DNA of 64,000 nucleotides from Lunularia cruciata (lineage: Eukaryota > Streptophyta > Marchantiopsida > Lunulariales > Lunulariaceae): contig OX419756.1 of the NCBI GenBank assembly GCA_948567375.1, positions 32,130,333 through 32,194,332 on the forward strand. The letters run 5' to 3'. Under the pieces are notes generated by a model, which was given only the letters and a program-made list of their open reading frames with translations, did no database searches and had not been told where the DNA came from. A program made the translations under genes and the position numbers. Shown here piece after piece: positions 35,336 through 46,467 of this stretch. Numbering within the stretch: position 1 is the first letter of the stretch; every line of letters starts with the position of its first letter.

Positions 35336-36780
35336 AATATAGAGTAAAAGGCTATCGCGTAGGAAAAACGAAGGATGGGAAGACCCATCAAGCCATACAA
35401 GGGAGAGAAAAAAAGGTAACAGGGAGAGACAAAAAAGGTAACATGGTGCTAAGCCCCAACAGAGTCTATATGAGAAATCTGCCCTACCGCACCTAAGATA
35501 ATCAAGCTATGCAAGTCGTACGGTCTACACACAACTGGAGCATCCAAAGAAACATCACCTAATGTGATTGCTCTCCTATGGATTGCACCAACCACTGCAC
35601 TCTGTAGAGCAATGGACACACGCTTTCTAAAATATGCTACAAAGTATGAGAGTGAAAGTGGTACCCCTTACGCCTAACATGATAAGCTCTCATGCACTCC
35701 CTGACAAATGTGTCAAATGCAGTGTCCATCGCTCCATATAACTCCAAGGCTAGAGGAACAAAGAGGTGACCTCACTGCATGCCCCTATACTTGGAGACCT
35801 TGCAACCTGCTGCTGCACTCGCCACCCATCCATGGGGATGGGTAATCACTCCCTCCGAAACTGTATCCCGCGTAGGGTCCGTAACCATGACATCTGCTTC
35901 TGTCACATGATCATCTCGGACCAAGTATAAGTCTGCCCTGACACATGTCATCTACAAAGCATACGAATGCTCCCTCCAAGCCAAGTATCCACTCTCTTGT
36001 GCATAACAAACACTATGTCCCTAATGGCATCATGGGTAGCTTCCTCTGTCCTCCGAAAGAACACCATGTCATGTGGACTGATGCTACATCTAGTGTAGAA
36101 CCACACTCACAAGTGAGTAATGAAGATGCAGATGGGTGGATAAAACCTAGGCAAAAATTGATTGTTGTAGAGAAAGTAGTTGGTGCGAGTCAAAATGCCC
36201 TAATGCACGGTCGAGCTAGGATCCAAGAGCCTATGGAGCAAGAGCAAAGATGTGCTCTAGTAGCCTGAGGAATGGACGAGTCGACTAAGAGAAAATGTAG
36301 CATACACTCACACTGTCGCTCCATCAAGGAAGACTTTAAACCTCTAGTCCAATCTGATGATAGTGAAGCAAAAGGTGGAAAATCCTCTTGTGCTCGTGGG
36401 GATAGACTATCTCTCATCTGCCGCAATAACACCTAGAGAGAAAAGGATCCTCCCTCCACCTCTATCACATAAGTCTCCAAAACCGGCCTATCAGCAACCA
36501 CAAAACAAGAGGAAAGTAAGGGTGCCGAGAGAGCCCAACTACCCAAGAATGCTATAGGCGCCGTCTCCTCCATAGAAAGCAAGCCAACCCCACCACATGA
36601 GATTGGCAGAGCTGTCTGTCTACGTGCCAAATCCACTATCACACACTCAATGCACGAGTTGTGGAAAATGATCCGTGCCGTCCCAAGGCAACCAAGAAAT
36701 TGATTGAGGCCGAGGAATTTGGCCAACAAAAATTGAACATTGGGAGAAAAAATATCTGATTGCAATGCAAGCTCACATTT
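35336..36780 (-). mobile_element. 5'-truncated LINE-like copy: RT thumb to 3' tail
   Basis: On the minus strand the sequence starts within the post-RT region (VIVDLARRQTALPISCGGVG, about 36660-36595; LSMEETAPIAFLGSWALSAP) and continues through a C-terminal region to a 3' tail ending near 35336 (GATGGGTCTTCCCATCC near 35374). It is less decayed than the copy at 20247-22306, with which it is co-linear, and it extends past that copy's 3' end. 5' truncation is usual for target-primed reverse transcription. Several stops and frameshifts are present. Confidence 0.7.
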
Positions 36781-39064
36781 GGATGTAGAACCAATGAGCT
36801 GCTAGGGCGAAAGAACAATTAACCCTAAACACACTACACCAGGCCGCAATCAGCAATGACCAGATTCACCCTAAACCCAACACTTTATTAGCCCTAAATT
36901 ATAATTAATACTTTAAAGTGTGTCAATGTAAAACTCCATATCCCTTGTGTCCTGCAAACCACCTGTTATGGAGTTTGCTATAATAAAGAACTTTGACTAA
37001 AATACGCAGTGGATCCCTTTCTTCTCCGACTTGCACCCCTTGCCGATTTAATCAATGCTTTGTACAAATCTATATGAAAATATATGAGCTTAGTAAAACT
37101 ATTTCTGAAACCCCTAATATAGATGAATGACAATTACAAATCACCGGAGAGTTGAATAGACACCATCAACAATGCCATATGTTTCCCCATCAACACTTGT
37201 GAACTTGTCAATCGTAAAAAATTTACTTATTTATTTAAAACGTTTTGAAACACATGCAAACGTGTTGAAATGTTTCCTTCGATACAGATTTAAACAGAAC
37301 GATTCCATATTGATTGTGTTTATAAGAGGTTTACGGCCACATATTCAACCATTGTTTAATTTATACTTGTGTATATCAAATGATTCGTATCACCGTACTT
37401 TAAATGATTTTATGAACTTTCGTGTGTTTTCCATCTCAAACGCATTGTGAGATAGTATGCCTTTTGTGTTACATGGAAATCCAAGTGCATTGATCTGATA
37501 GCACTAACAATGCTAGATGTTATGAATCTAAATATAAGTAAAATCTTATAATAAATTTCTTTTACGTTAAATAAAAGTTGTCAAATAAAAGTTTTGAATC
37601 AAGGAAGAATTTACAACTAAGTTCCTAATTATTTTCTTACATAAGAGATAATTCTTACTCTATCGAAATAACTACATTTTCATTATATAAAGGTATGAGT
37701 GTATGTTAATAAAGGTATGAATTCAGTGAGAATGTAAAAAATGAAAATAAACGTTTGAATTCACATATGTTCACTATAATTTACCAGATTTCTTCTCGAG
37801 TCAAATGATATGAAGGCAATAGAAATGAGGAGCGTTATTCATACAAAGTCTACTAATGAATCAAGTGTCGTAAAATATACCAAGAGAATTAGACGACCAT
37901 AGTATAATGGCGATTTATATAAATGCCACTATAACCTATCGTCGTACAAAGCTCATATATCCCAGTTGTAAAACTGGGATATATGCCTGCCAACGACTGC
38001 AACTTGAGAGTAGAATTCTCAAGGATGGATTTTACACGCAGGATAGCTTTAGTCCACGGAGGACGATTGCCACGCTACTGTTGAAGCACGACTTCCATCC
38101 GTGTTTATCACCTTCGAGCGATTTACTAGCCTTAGCGTTGTACTCGCCTTCAGTATGTCTGTCACATAGTGAATCAGGAAAGAGTTGGGACAAACCAATG
38201 CACTCGAGCGCTGTTTTTTGGCGATCTCATTGTTGTGAATTATTGTTGGGATTGTGAATTGTCACTGGATTTGATCTTTCGACTGTAGTTTGAGATACTC
38301 GATTAGAATTTCAACTGTTACTTCCAAAACCGAGTGCCATTTCCACCTTTTGGATGGAATACATTGAGCGAAAAGGAGAGAGGAAAAACCAAATTTCAAC
38401 TCTATGCTGCATGTGTTCTAAAATCGAAAGACGTCTTGATATAAGTATCGAATTCAGAATTTCGTATGCTCTGGCGTGCATGTCTCTTCCACCTCAGTTG
38501 GAGGAGGAAGATATTAGAGACTGGATCTACAGGAAGAAAGAAGATTCGTACGCATCTTTTTGGCTGACTTATTCGCGCGTACCAAGTTATTATCCTCTGC
38601 GCGGAATTCCTGAGTGGGCCGGATCATCATGAACGCACATGGTACTCCACTTGAAAAGTGAATCCGATCAGGTGTTGAAAGGGACGTTCGGGTGATATGA
38701 ATTTTCAGGAGGAATTCTAAAAAATTTTAGGTGACAGGGAGGTAGCTCAAGAGTGTCCTGCGCAAGCAAATGCGAGAAACAGACAACTATGGTCAATACA
38801 GTGATCAAGGAGGACAGTCGCACAAGTTTCGCACACAGTGCGAACAAATGATGGAATCACGGTAAAAACGGCAGTTCGGAGATATTACTCTGCGACCTGG
38901 CCTTCATCTACCTCGATTGCCACATTTCGGTTGAGGAGTTAAGCTAAGACTAGAGGAATCGGTTCGCTTCGCGAGGAACAAACGCCTTAGCCCTTCTCTT
39001 TCTTGTACAAGATCTCCTCCGACCTCGTCTGAGCTGATTATGAACTGTGAATACGTTGCTTGAA
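36781..39064. other. Intergenic stretch with a perfect hairpin; promoter side of the LURP-one gene
   Basis: AT-rich to about 37900, then gene-like composition. Short open stretches (plus 37907-38257, 38354-38632) show no known domain. The last few hundred bases are the 5' flank of the plus-strand gene starting at 39065. Confidence 0.35.
37954..37985. repeat. Perfect 14-bp stem, 4-nt loop hairpin
   Basis: CATATATCCCAGTT, loop GTAA, then the exact reverse complement. It is not tied to any recognised gene or element end. Confidence 0.9.
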
Positions 39065-41245
39065 ATGGCAGCGGAACCAACTCCGTTGGACGGTGAAGAA
39101 TCTCAATCAGAGGATTTCAGCGTACCTGCGCCTGTGGATGACTTCTTTCGGGTGCCATATCTGGCGCTCATGGTCACAGATGTCAGAAACGATACCTTCC
39201 GTTTCAAAGATGCCAATGATGTTCTCCAATTTCAACTCTACGGCGACCCTCGTAAGTCGAATCAAACGCCACGGATCCTTCGTAATGGTGCTGGCAACGC
39301 CTTAGTCTTTCTTCAAAGAAAGGTTTGTGACACTTCCAGCGTAGAATGCAGTTTTAGATGTAGTTTTACTTCCATTGCGGTCGGCATCCTCGCCAGCGTG
39401 GATGTCGGAATGTTGAGCTTCAAAGAGAACCCTAGGAGAAATTCGCAAGAACAGATACTTTTTCTGACAGATTTGTCGGCAAAAGAACCTTGTCAGCGTG
39501 TGATGATTAGATTCTTAGACATGATGAGTACATTATGAGGACAGAGCAAGAAATCCTACGTTTAGCGGATATGATTTGTAGATCTTGAAGTGAAGAGGCG
39601 CATCTATCAAGGAAATCAACTCTCACAATAGATGATTGCCTCAAAATCTAGAAGCCCTAATCTCGATGATCCTGTGATTATCAGTGCCAGCAGCAGTCAG
39701 CTGCAGGTCGGTGGCATTCTCGTGTCTTTCCAGCATGAGCCATATGAAGCTATATATGTCAGGTCAAGGTCTTCTGATAGACTGTCGGTGTAAAATCTAA
39801 TGTGCTTCCAGAGCTTGTGAAGAGGACAAGCACCGCAATATCTTAGAGTATTCACGCATAAATCTTGGTCAGCAATTTCCTGGGTCAATCTAGTGGATGG
39901 CCATAGATAATCTAACGAATGTTTTGAGGACTGCTGTAATAGAAGAAAAGCCTTCGCTACAAATGGAAGGCGTACCGTGGTGATGAAGAACTCGAGCGCA
40001 ACTATCTGTTTAGTACAAGGAAGGACACAGGCTTCCATAAGCTTGAGGAACTCCAAGTTTATTTGCCAAAAAACGATGATAAGAAGAAACCCGACTTCGT
40101 GGTGAAGGGAGATTTCAAGAACCACGTTTACTCAATTATTCACAACGATGAACCGGTGATGGAGGTTGCGGAGGTAATTGAACGTTCACCCTTTTGATAT
40201 CGATTCTTGCTGTGTATTTCAATTAGTGACTGTTGTGATTCGTGGAATTAGATGTAGAATTCATATCATAGCAACCTCCATGCATTAGAAGCAGCAACAC
40301 GGGTTGTACGCAAAACTTCTCTTCTGCAAGCTCTCATAAAGCTTCCTAAATGGTGGTTTCTTTAGATCCTGTCCTGCGGCAGAGGATAGTTTTACATGAG
40401 AGTGAGCACATTTGGAATTTAATTTGGTTAAGATGGTTGACTTGGAAGAACAAAGTAGGCAAGAAAGTTGCCTGTCTTTGGACTGGCAATCACGAGAATC
40501 AGCATATGTGCTGGTTATATCAAATTAATACATGTCACTTAAAAAACCGGTGAAAGCTTACGGTTAGTTTATACTGTCCTTGAGAGGACCGGAAATATGG
40601 GGACGGTATGTCTTTCAGCTTTCTTACCTTAGCGTGCATCGCCACCCTGAAAATCGATTAGTCTAATTTGCCTGCTTCAACCCGCTGTGGCAAATCTTCA
40701 CATGACATACATAGAGAAGAACGCGGCCGCGTGTGAAAACAAGTAGGATGGGAAGACCCATCAAGCCGTACAAGGAAAAGACAAAGGGGGTAAAATGGGG
40801 CTAAGCCCCAAGAGTATCGGTAAGAGGAATCTGCCCTACAGCACCTAAGATATCTAGATATCTAGAGCAACCCTGGATTGCAACTTTAGACAGCTAAAGT
40901 CTTCGTCGCTAACTCAAAGATTCCACCGCCGTGGACATCCATGTTGCACTTAAAGATTAAGTGCCGGATCATTGATTGGGAGCATTCTTGGAATTAGAAT
41001 TTGCAATTCTATGGTCACCCGTTTTGCGATTCATGCTTTGAACTGGAATGATGGCATCTGTGCAGGTTATGACGGAGGTGGACTCAGACGCCATCCGTTT
41101 AGACAAGCACGATTTTGCTATCAAAATATATCCTGGAGTTGACCATGCTTTCATTATTGCTCTAGTAGCCATAGTGGAGCAACAAAATGCCGATGCTATC
41201 CTGCCGAAACTAACGTTAAGCAAAACGAAAAAGGAAATGAAATAG
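39065..41245 (+). CDS. LURP-one-related (tubby-like fold) protein, three exons
   Basis: Exons 39065-39322, 39943-40173 and 41066-41245, all phase 0, giving 222 aa. The first exon carries FFRVPYLALMVTDVRNDTFR and ILRNGAGNALVFLQRK. The second has SLRYKWKAYRGDEELERNYL and FVVKGDFKNHVYSIIHNDEP. The third has DFAIKIYPGVDHAFIIALVA. This is the beta-strand order of the plant LURP-one-related family, small proteins with a tubby-C-terminal-like barrel. Some members act in oomycete resistance, but most have no known function. The size is normal. The start is the ATG of MAAEPTPLD; a GTG in frame 18 bp upstream was not used. Intron 2 hosts a LINE tail at about 40700-40865. Confidence 0.88.
40700..40865 (-). 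mobile_element. LINE 3' tail in intron 2 of the LURP-one-related gene
   Basis: The reverse complement matches the last ~140 bp of the LINE copy ending at 35336: GGGCAGATT, then TTGGGGCTTAGC, then GATGGGTCTTCCCATCC, then a GC-rich tail. Severely 5' truncated, as is common for LINEs. Confidence 0.65.
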
Positions 41246-42904
41246 GTTTTGAGTTTGTTTCTAGTGCTTTGTGCCTGCCCCTGTAATACGTCAGGAGAGA
41301 CATGCTCTTGGTCCTCTCTCCCAATGTACATTATTTTTTCATTCATATAGTCCTGAACAAACGTTTGCGACAGTTGGAAGTGGGAGTTAGCCTGTTGTTG
41401 TTGAAGCTGACCCAAATGGTGAGCTGACTGTTGGTGTGCAGACTGAACTCTGCATATACTAAACAATCCTGCTGTGAGAAGTATGGTTCTTCTGTATTGA
41501 TCAAATCTAGATGAGCGAGAACGCATTAACTAAAGTTCCCCTTACTTTCCTACTCCAGTGTCTTAACTTTCAGGTTGTACGTTGTTAGCACATATTGTTA
41601 GTCTGCTGTAGCTTGCTTTTTAATAAAAACATCACGTCAGAAGATGTACAGCTTTGTGAATGCTTTGCCTTACTGTCACTGCACGCTACCAGAAGTGGCA
41701 CTCCACACAAACGTGTTCGAGTACACTGTTTCCTACCGAATCCATGTACGTCGTACCAGTTATAAGCTGAAGTTCCTAAAGCTCTCTGTTTCTTTTTCCA
41801 CCTGAAGCAAGATCATAATGCAGGTCAACTTTCTTTTTGCTGAAACAGTGATCCCACACACATGCTTAGTTGATATCTTTCACGTTTATACAATGGAAGT
41901 TCACGAGTTTAATGCTGCCGTGTTAAGACAGGACCCAAGACGTCATACAGACATTAGAGAGACTGTATTGCCATCAGGTAAGCTATGAATCGCTTAGCTT
42001 ACAGCTTCCTAATATAAGAAAGCAGAAACGACCTTCAAGGGACCAGTCATGAAAGCGTTTGATTTCACCTGTAACTTACTCGGAGCCTTGTGCTGAAATC
42101 TTTCCCAGCACTTGTAAGTTGCAAGGATATTGGCTGCTATTCTGTTAGTTTGTCATGACATGTGTGGCCTCTCGGTCAGTCATCAATATAATGTACCTTG
42201 CAATGGGGTAATCCAGGGTTAACTTGTATCTCCATTTTGTTATGATTGGAGATGATTCACCTCCAGTTCTTCTTAGCACCTATCAATGGATCTACTGAAA
42301 TAGCACCTAACATTAAAACATTAGGATGTTTAATCTTCCACACATTACAACACAAACCATTGGATGGGTATCTTTGATGGCCACCTGTAGATTTTCAATT
42401 TCTTCTCAAATAGCTCATTAATTCATGAGAAGAAGAATAGTGTCCAAAGACTTTTGTAGAGTTCTATGTCTAGTTCCCCACTTAGACATGTTTGGTTCAT
42501 GTATTCCATGTTCATTAAGTCATTGTTTATGAGGCAGAGTTCGAGAAGATGCACATAAGAGAAAAGATGTATGTGTCTCCGACAATCGATGTCGAGTTTG
42601 TCCTTCTGTGCAGGTGTCATGCTTCCTTTTTTTTCTTTGCTGAATAACCTGCCCTTTCAAGAAGATGTTATTGTAGTGACGTGAATTATTTGACACTGCC
42701 AGGAAATAAATGGCTGTCAGTAAGCTATGTATCACATCTATTCCCGTCGAAGGAGAATGAATTCAAAATTTATTACTCAAGGTTAGTATAACGTGTGCAC
42801 TTACAAGATCTGGATCTTTTATTCATTGGTACTATCATATCATAACCTGTCGTCCGTTCCCAGCTGTCGAGAAAGAGGGATTGTTGTCTCATCAGAATCG
42901 TCAC
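41246..42904. other. Intergenic stretch, no gene recognised
   Basis: 3' flank of the LURP-one-related gene followed by gene-like but unassigned sequence. No conserved protein, RNA gene or element end was seen. Confidence 0.35.
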
Positions 42905-43515
42905 AGCTTACTCGTTTTCAACCTTCACTGTATGTGCTCCAGCGTCCATGACCTCGAAGCTACAGGCCATTCCCATCCCAGGTGGGTAACCCAGTTGTCC
43001 GTAAATGTGGATTCATAGAGCTTCACCTTGATACCTTCTGAATCCCTTAATACGCGTTAACTGAATTCAAGTCGTCTATCCCTATCAACTTCTGGAATAT
43101 CTGCTTCAGGAATGTGACATAAACAAGTGCAGAACCCACATACCATCCCAAGTTATCGATAAGAGCCTCTTTCCAATAAGTGGGTCAATCTGATTGGATA
43201 GGAAAATCAGTTGAAGGGAAGCTTCAGTCACACCGCACCCAACACAGGAAGAAGATGTCCTACAGAATATCAGTAGGTGCGGACAAAACGCCATACACTG
43301 TACTATTGTGCTCTTTCCACTTCTGAACCCGCATATTTCGAAATCTTTCTGTCTGCACTCTTTTCGCTTCCACAACTGTTAACGGTAAAAAAGGACGATG
43401 CCCATCCCACACCATAAGGATGACATATTACCTGTCACCAGGTCGACTCCACTTTGTGAGTCGATTATGTTGCCAACAGTCCAAGCCACAACGCTCAGAA
43501 TGGTGGCCGTCACCT
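42905..43515 (-). other. Possible small unrecognised minus-strand gene
   Basis: A candidate exon at about 43511-43430 (VTATILSVVAWTVGNIIDSQ, hydrophobic) joins in phase with about 43383-43264 (VEAKRVQTERFRNMRVQKWK). A final open stretch at about 42975-42908 reads GYPPGMGMACSFEVMDAGAH and ends in a stop. The intermediate splice and the start codon could not be placed, and no family is recognised. It could be a secreted protein gene or a decayed one. Confidence 0.22.
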
Positions 43516-44494
43516 AGAGAGTACGCTAAAGCGCATGGGTATCAACAGTTTCTTGCTGCAGTACAATCGAAATCTCGAATAATTTGATCGTGTCCCATCA
43601 AGATTGCTGAAGATAGTTTCTTTTAACTAGGTCCGTATAGCCAGTGATGTTAGACACTATAGATTCGTGAGAACGTTAGAAATCATTGGCAAGTTATAGC
43701 TGATGGCTTAAAGAGTAGCGCATAGTAATTTATGAGTTATATGACTAGATAGCTTAATCCTCCTAAGATACACTTGAGAAGCCACTAGAATTGCGTGATT
43801 ATCTATAATCAGTTTAAATCTATACTCAGTCATCTATGTTCTGTCGAGGTAAGAACAACAACAATCAGATTAAATCTTTTAAAGAGAAAACTGGAGTGAA
43901 TGCCTAGCAAGTACTCTTAGAATCCACAAACGCAGCAGTGGCATGGTGAACCCATTCCTTCCCTGCCGGAACCGTCCATGAGAACATCGCAGTTTCTTGA
44001 GTTTGTTGTGTCCGAATTTGTTAGACACAGATTCGCTCGAACTTCGAATGTTAGATGTGCAATTGAATCGTATAATTTCGATTGAGTAGAAATTATAACA
44101 CTATCTTAGAAATTGCGAGGGCAGGTGGGAAGACGAAACCTCGAGATCGCCATCAGTCTCGCTCACGCCTCGCTTGTACTTGAGCAGTACACGTCAACTA
44201 GGTGTGAGAATTCTGAAATTTAGCTAGGTAGTATTCTCATGCATGAGCAGCCCCGAGGCAGTCTTTGCTCTGTACTGTAGCATCTTGTCCTGAATACTAT
44301 GTTACTGGAATGCAGATATCTGATTACCCCTGGAGGTTTGAGATCTGGCTATGGACTGTTGCTGTGAGATGTGCCCCGGGAAGTACCTCCTATCGTGACC
44401 GATACTTCAAATGTGAGGTTAACGTTATCAAGTCCATGCTCATATTGTCCACTTCCAGTTGCGATCTAGACAGAAGCTGTTCGACAAATCGAAG
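43516..44494. other. Intergenic stretch, 5' flank of the plus-strand gene at 44495
   Basis: No domain recognised. A splice acceptor-like CTTCCAG at about 44458 precedes an open frame that joins the gene at 44495, so that gene may have an upstream exon I did not find. Confidence 0.35.
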
Positions 44495-45163
44495 ATGAAA
44501 GGCATTATCATCGAGAATACAGATCTGGAGGATCATAAGCCTGACGAAGGGCCTTCTACTGATGAGAGGGAGCCTTTTACTGATGACAGGATACGCGGAG
44601 AGGATATTCTCAACTCAAGTGTGCAGAAACGTGGTTCCGGAGATGCAGAGCTCGAAAGCATAGCTCCTAAGCTGAAGAAACTGCTACATTCTGGTAATCA
44701 TCCAGATTCCGCTGAGAAGATTGTGATACCAACTGGGAATGGACTTGTTAGAGATGCGGCGTCTAATATGAAAAATCCTACTGCTTATGATCAGGAAATT
44801 TCAGAATCTGTGAAAGAGACTCTCAATTCTGTTCAAGCAGCAAAACTGAAACTGCTCACAGGTACGAGTGCCTGATGGCCATCATGATCTCCGAACTTTG
44901 CAACAAATTTCAATTTCAATTTCATGACGTTGGTTTTCTGATGAAGACCTCCGTGGTGTCCGAATTGAAGTACTAGGGCCTTTCGCGGTATTACTTTCTA
45001 CTTGAATCAAACTGGGATTCTGACCATGAACTCCGATTCTGGCGTGTCAACAGATTTCATAGAATCAGGATATGGAGCTGACTACCGAGCAGGCAAGTCC
45101 GCGAAACAGACGGAGGGCAGCCCTCGATCGATCCCCAATAGTGATCAAGATCAAGGAGAATAG
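44495..45163 (+). CDS. Unrecognised acidic protein with LLTDFIESGYGA module, two exons
   Basis: Exons 44495-44861 and 45054-45163 (phase 1 junction, GT-AG), 158 aa. I do not recognise the family. The N-terminal ~100 residues are polar and acidic (DLEDHKPDEGPSTDEREPFT) and look disordered. The C-terminus contains LNSVQAAKLKLLTD, split by the intron, then FIESGYGADYRAGK and a basic/polar tail ending in DQDQGE. The same module, with the intron at the same codon and phase, ends the large gene on the opposite strand (46468-49802), so the two are probably diverged relatives, one much shorter. An extra upstream exon is possible because the frame stays open back to an acceptor-like site at 44458. Confidence 0.6.
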
Positions 45164-46467
45164 CGCGTTCCAGTAAGATGTGAATAGCACATGCATTAGG
45201 CTCAATGTTTCTTTCAGGGCATTGTGTATTGTAATACGTTTGCTCTTTACAGACGTCAGCTACGATGGGGATTTTAGACAGACGTTTTCAAACTCGTGAT
45301 CATGACTTGGAGATCGAGATTTATGATCACCGACGATATAAAGCTGAGTCTAGGATAGACATGGAAGCTAGCGATATACTTAGAGGAAACCTATGACTGT
45401 ATCTAGTGAAGTAGCTGGTTGTATCTAGCATTCGAACCAGCAAACGCTTGTCAATCTATTTTTCGGTGATACGGTCGTCAACACTTGCCACCGAGAGTTT
45501 GTGTTAGCCTCCTGATACGGGATAATTGTACCCGTTTCTGTGCACCTGCCAAAAGGAAGGTATTAATCGCATATCTGCAATAATAGCTACTTGTACCGTT
45601 GTGTGAGATCCAACTGGATATCGTGAACAATCAAGTCGGATCCCATCCATATGGACATAGTGAAAGTGCTGTGCAGAGAATAAGAAGAAATAGACCTCAC
45701 AACAGGACAGAAACTTCTACGGGAACTTCGACCCTCATGGTTGAATTCAAATATTCAGAATGGTAGCTGGTAGCACTCACTACTAAATGAAAAGATAATG
45801 CTAAAAGATTGGCTGGTACAAGATCCCCCGGAGCTATATTTAGTCGGGGAGACTAGACTAGATTTAAGCGCTCGAAGCAAGAACATGAAAGGAGCATGTG
45901 ACACACATAAGAAGTATGTACCTTCTTATGTGAGCCTTAATGTCACCCGGATGACCTCGATACGATTTTGAGAGCACATCTGCGTTGCACATAAGAGCAT
46001 CATCATTCAAATCGACATTTGGCAAATATCTAGAGCGTATTGTCCTGTTACAGGAGTCAGGAGATGATGTACATATTATTTGTGCATCCATAAAAGGATT
46101 CCCTAACATGTTCACGACAGACCACATTCGCATACTTGCGTCCCTACTAAAATTCTATCCTGCCCTACGTGCTCCAGGGATACGCTTTATGCAAGGGCTA
46201 CCTTACATCTTACAGCAATTTGTTGCGCGTTCTTCATTAAAACCTGATGGGGGGAAGTAACCTGCACGTTCACGGCAATCCAATCTACGTTTTAATGCGA
46301 ACTCTACATCTCTTTCAAGATATTGTAGGCCTTATCTGCACGAATTCCGATTCCATATATCCTTGATCCATAGAGAGTCTACTACCTAGCAATGTTAAGG
46401 AGCATGGGGCGACTCTGCTATTCAGGTTGCAGTAGGGCAGAGAATAAAGTGACAGAATCTCTAATGC
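45164..46467. other. Spacer between two convergent genes
   Basis: Should contain both 3' ends. An 11-bp perfect stem with a 7-nt loop (45904-45932, arm CACATAAGAAG) lies here. Open stretches of about 90 codons on both strands near 45864-46260 overlap each other and show no domain. Confidence 0.4.

Noticed and set aside
40969-41526. 185-codon minus-strand open frame
   Set aside because: Antisense to exon 3 of the LURP-one-related gene, which has clear family motifs and splice sites on the plus strand.
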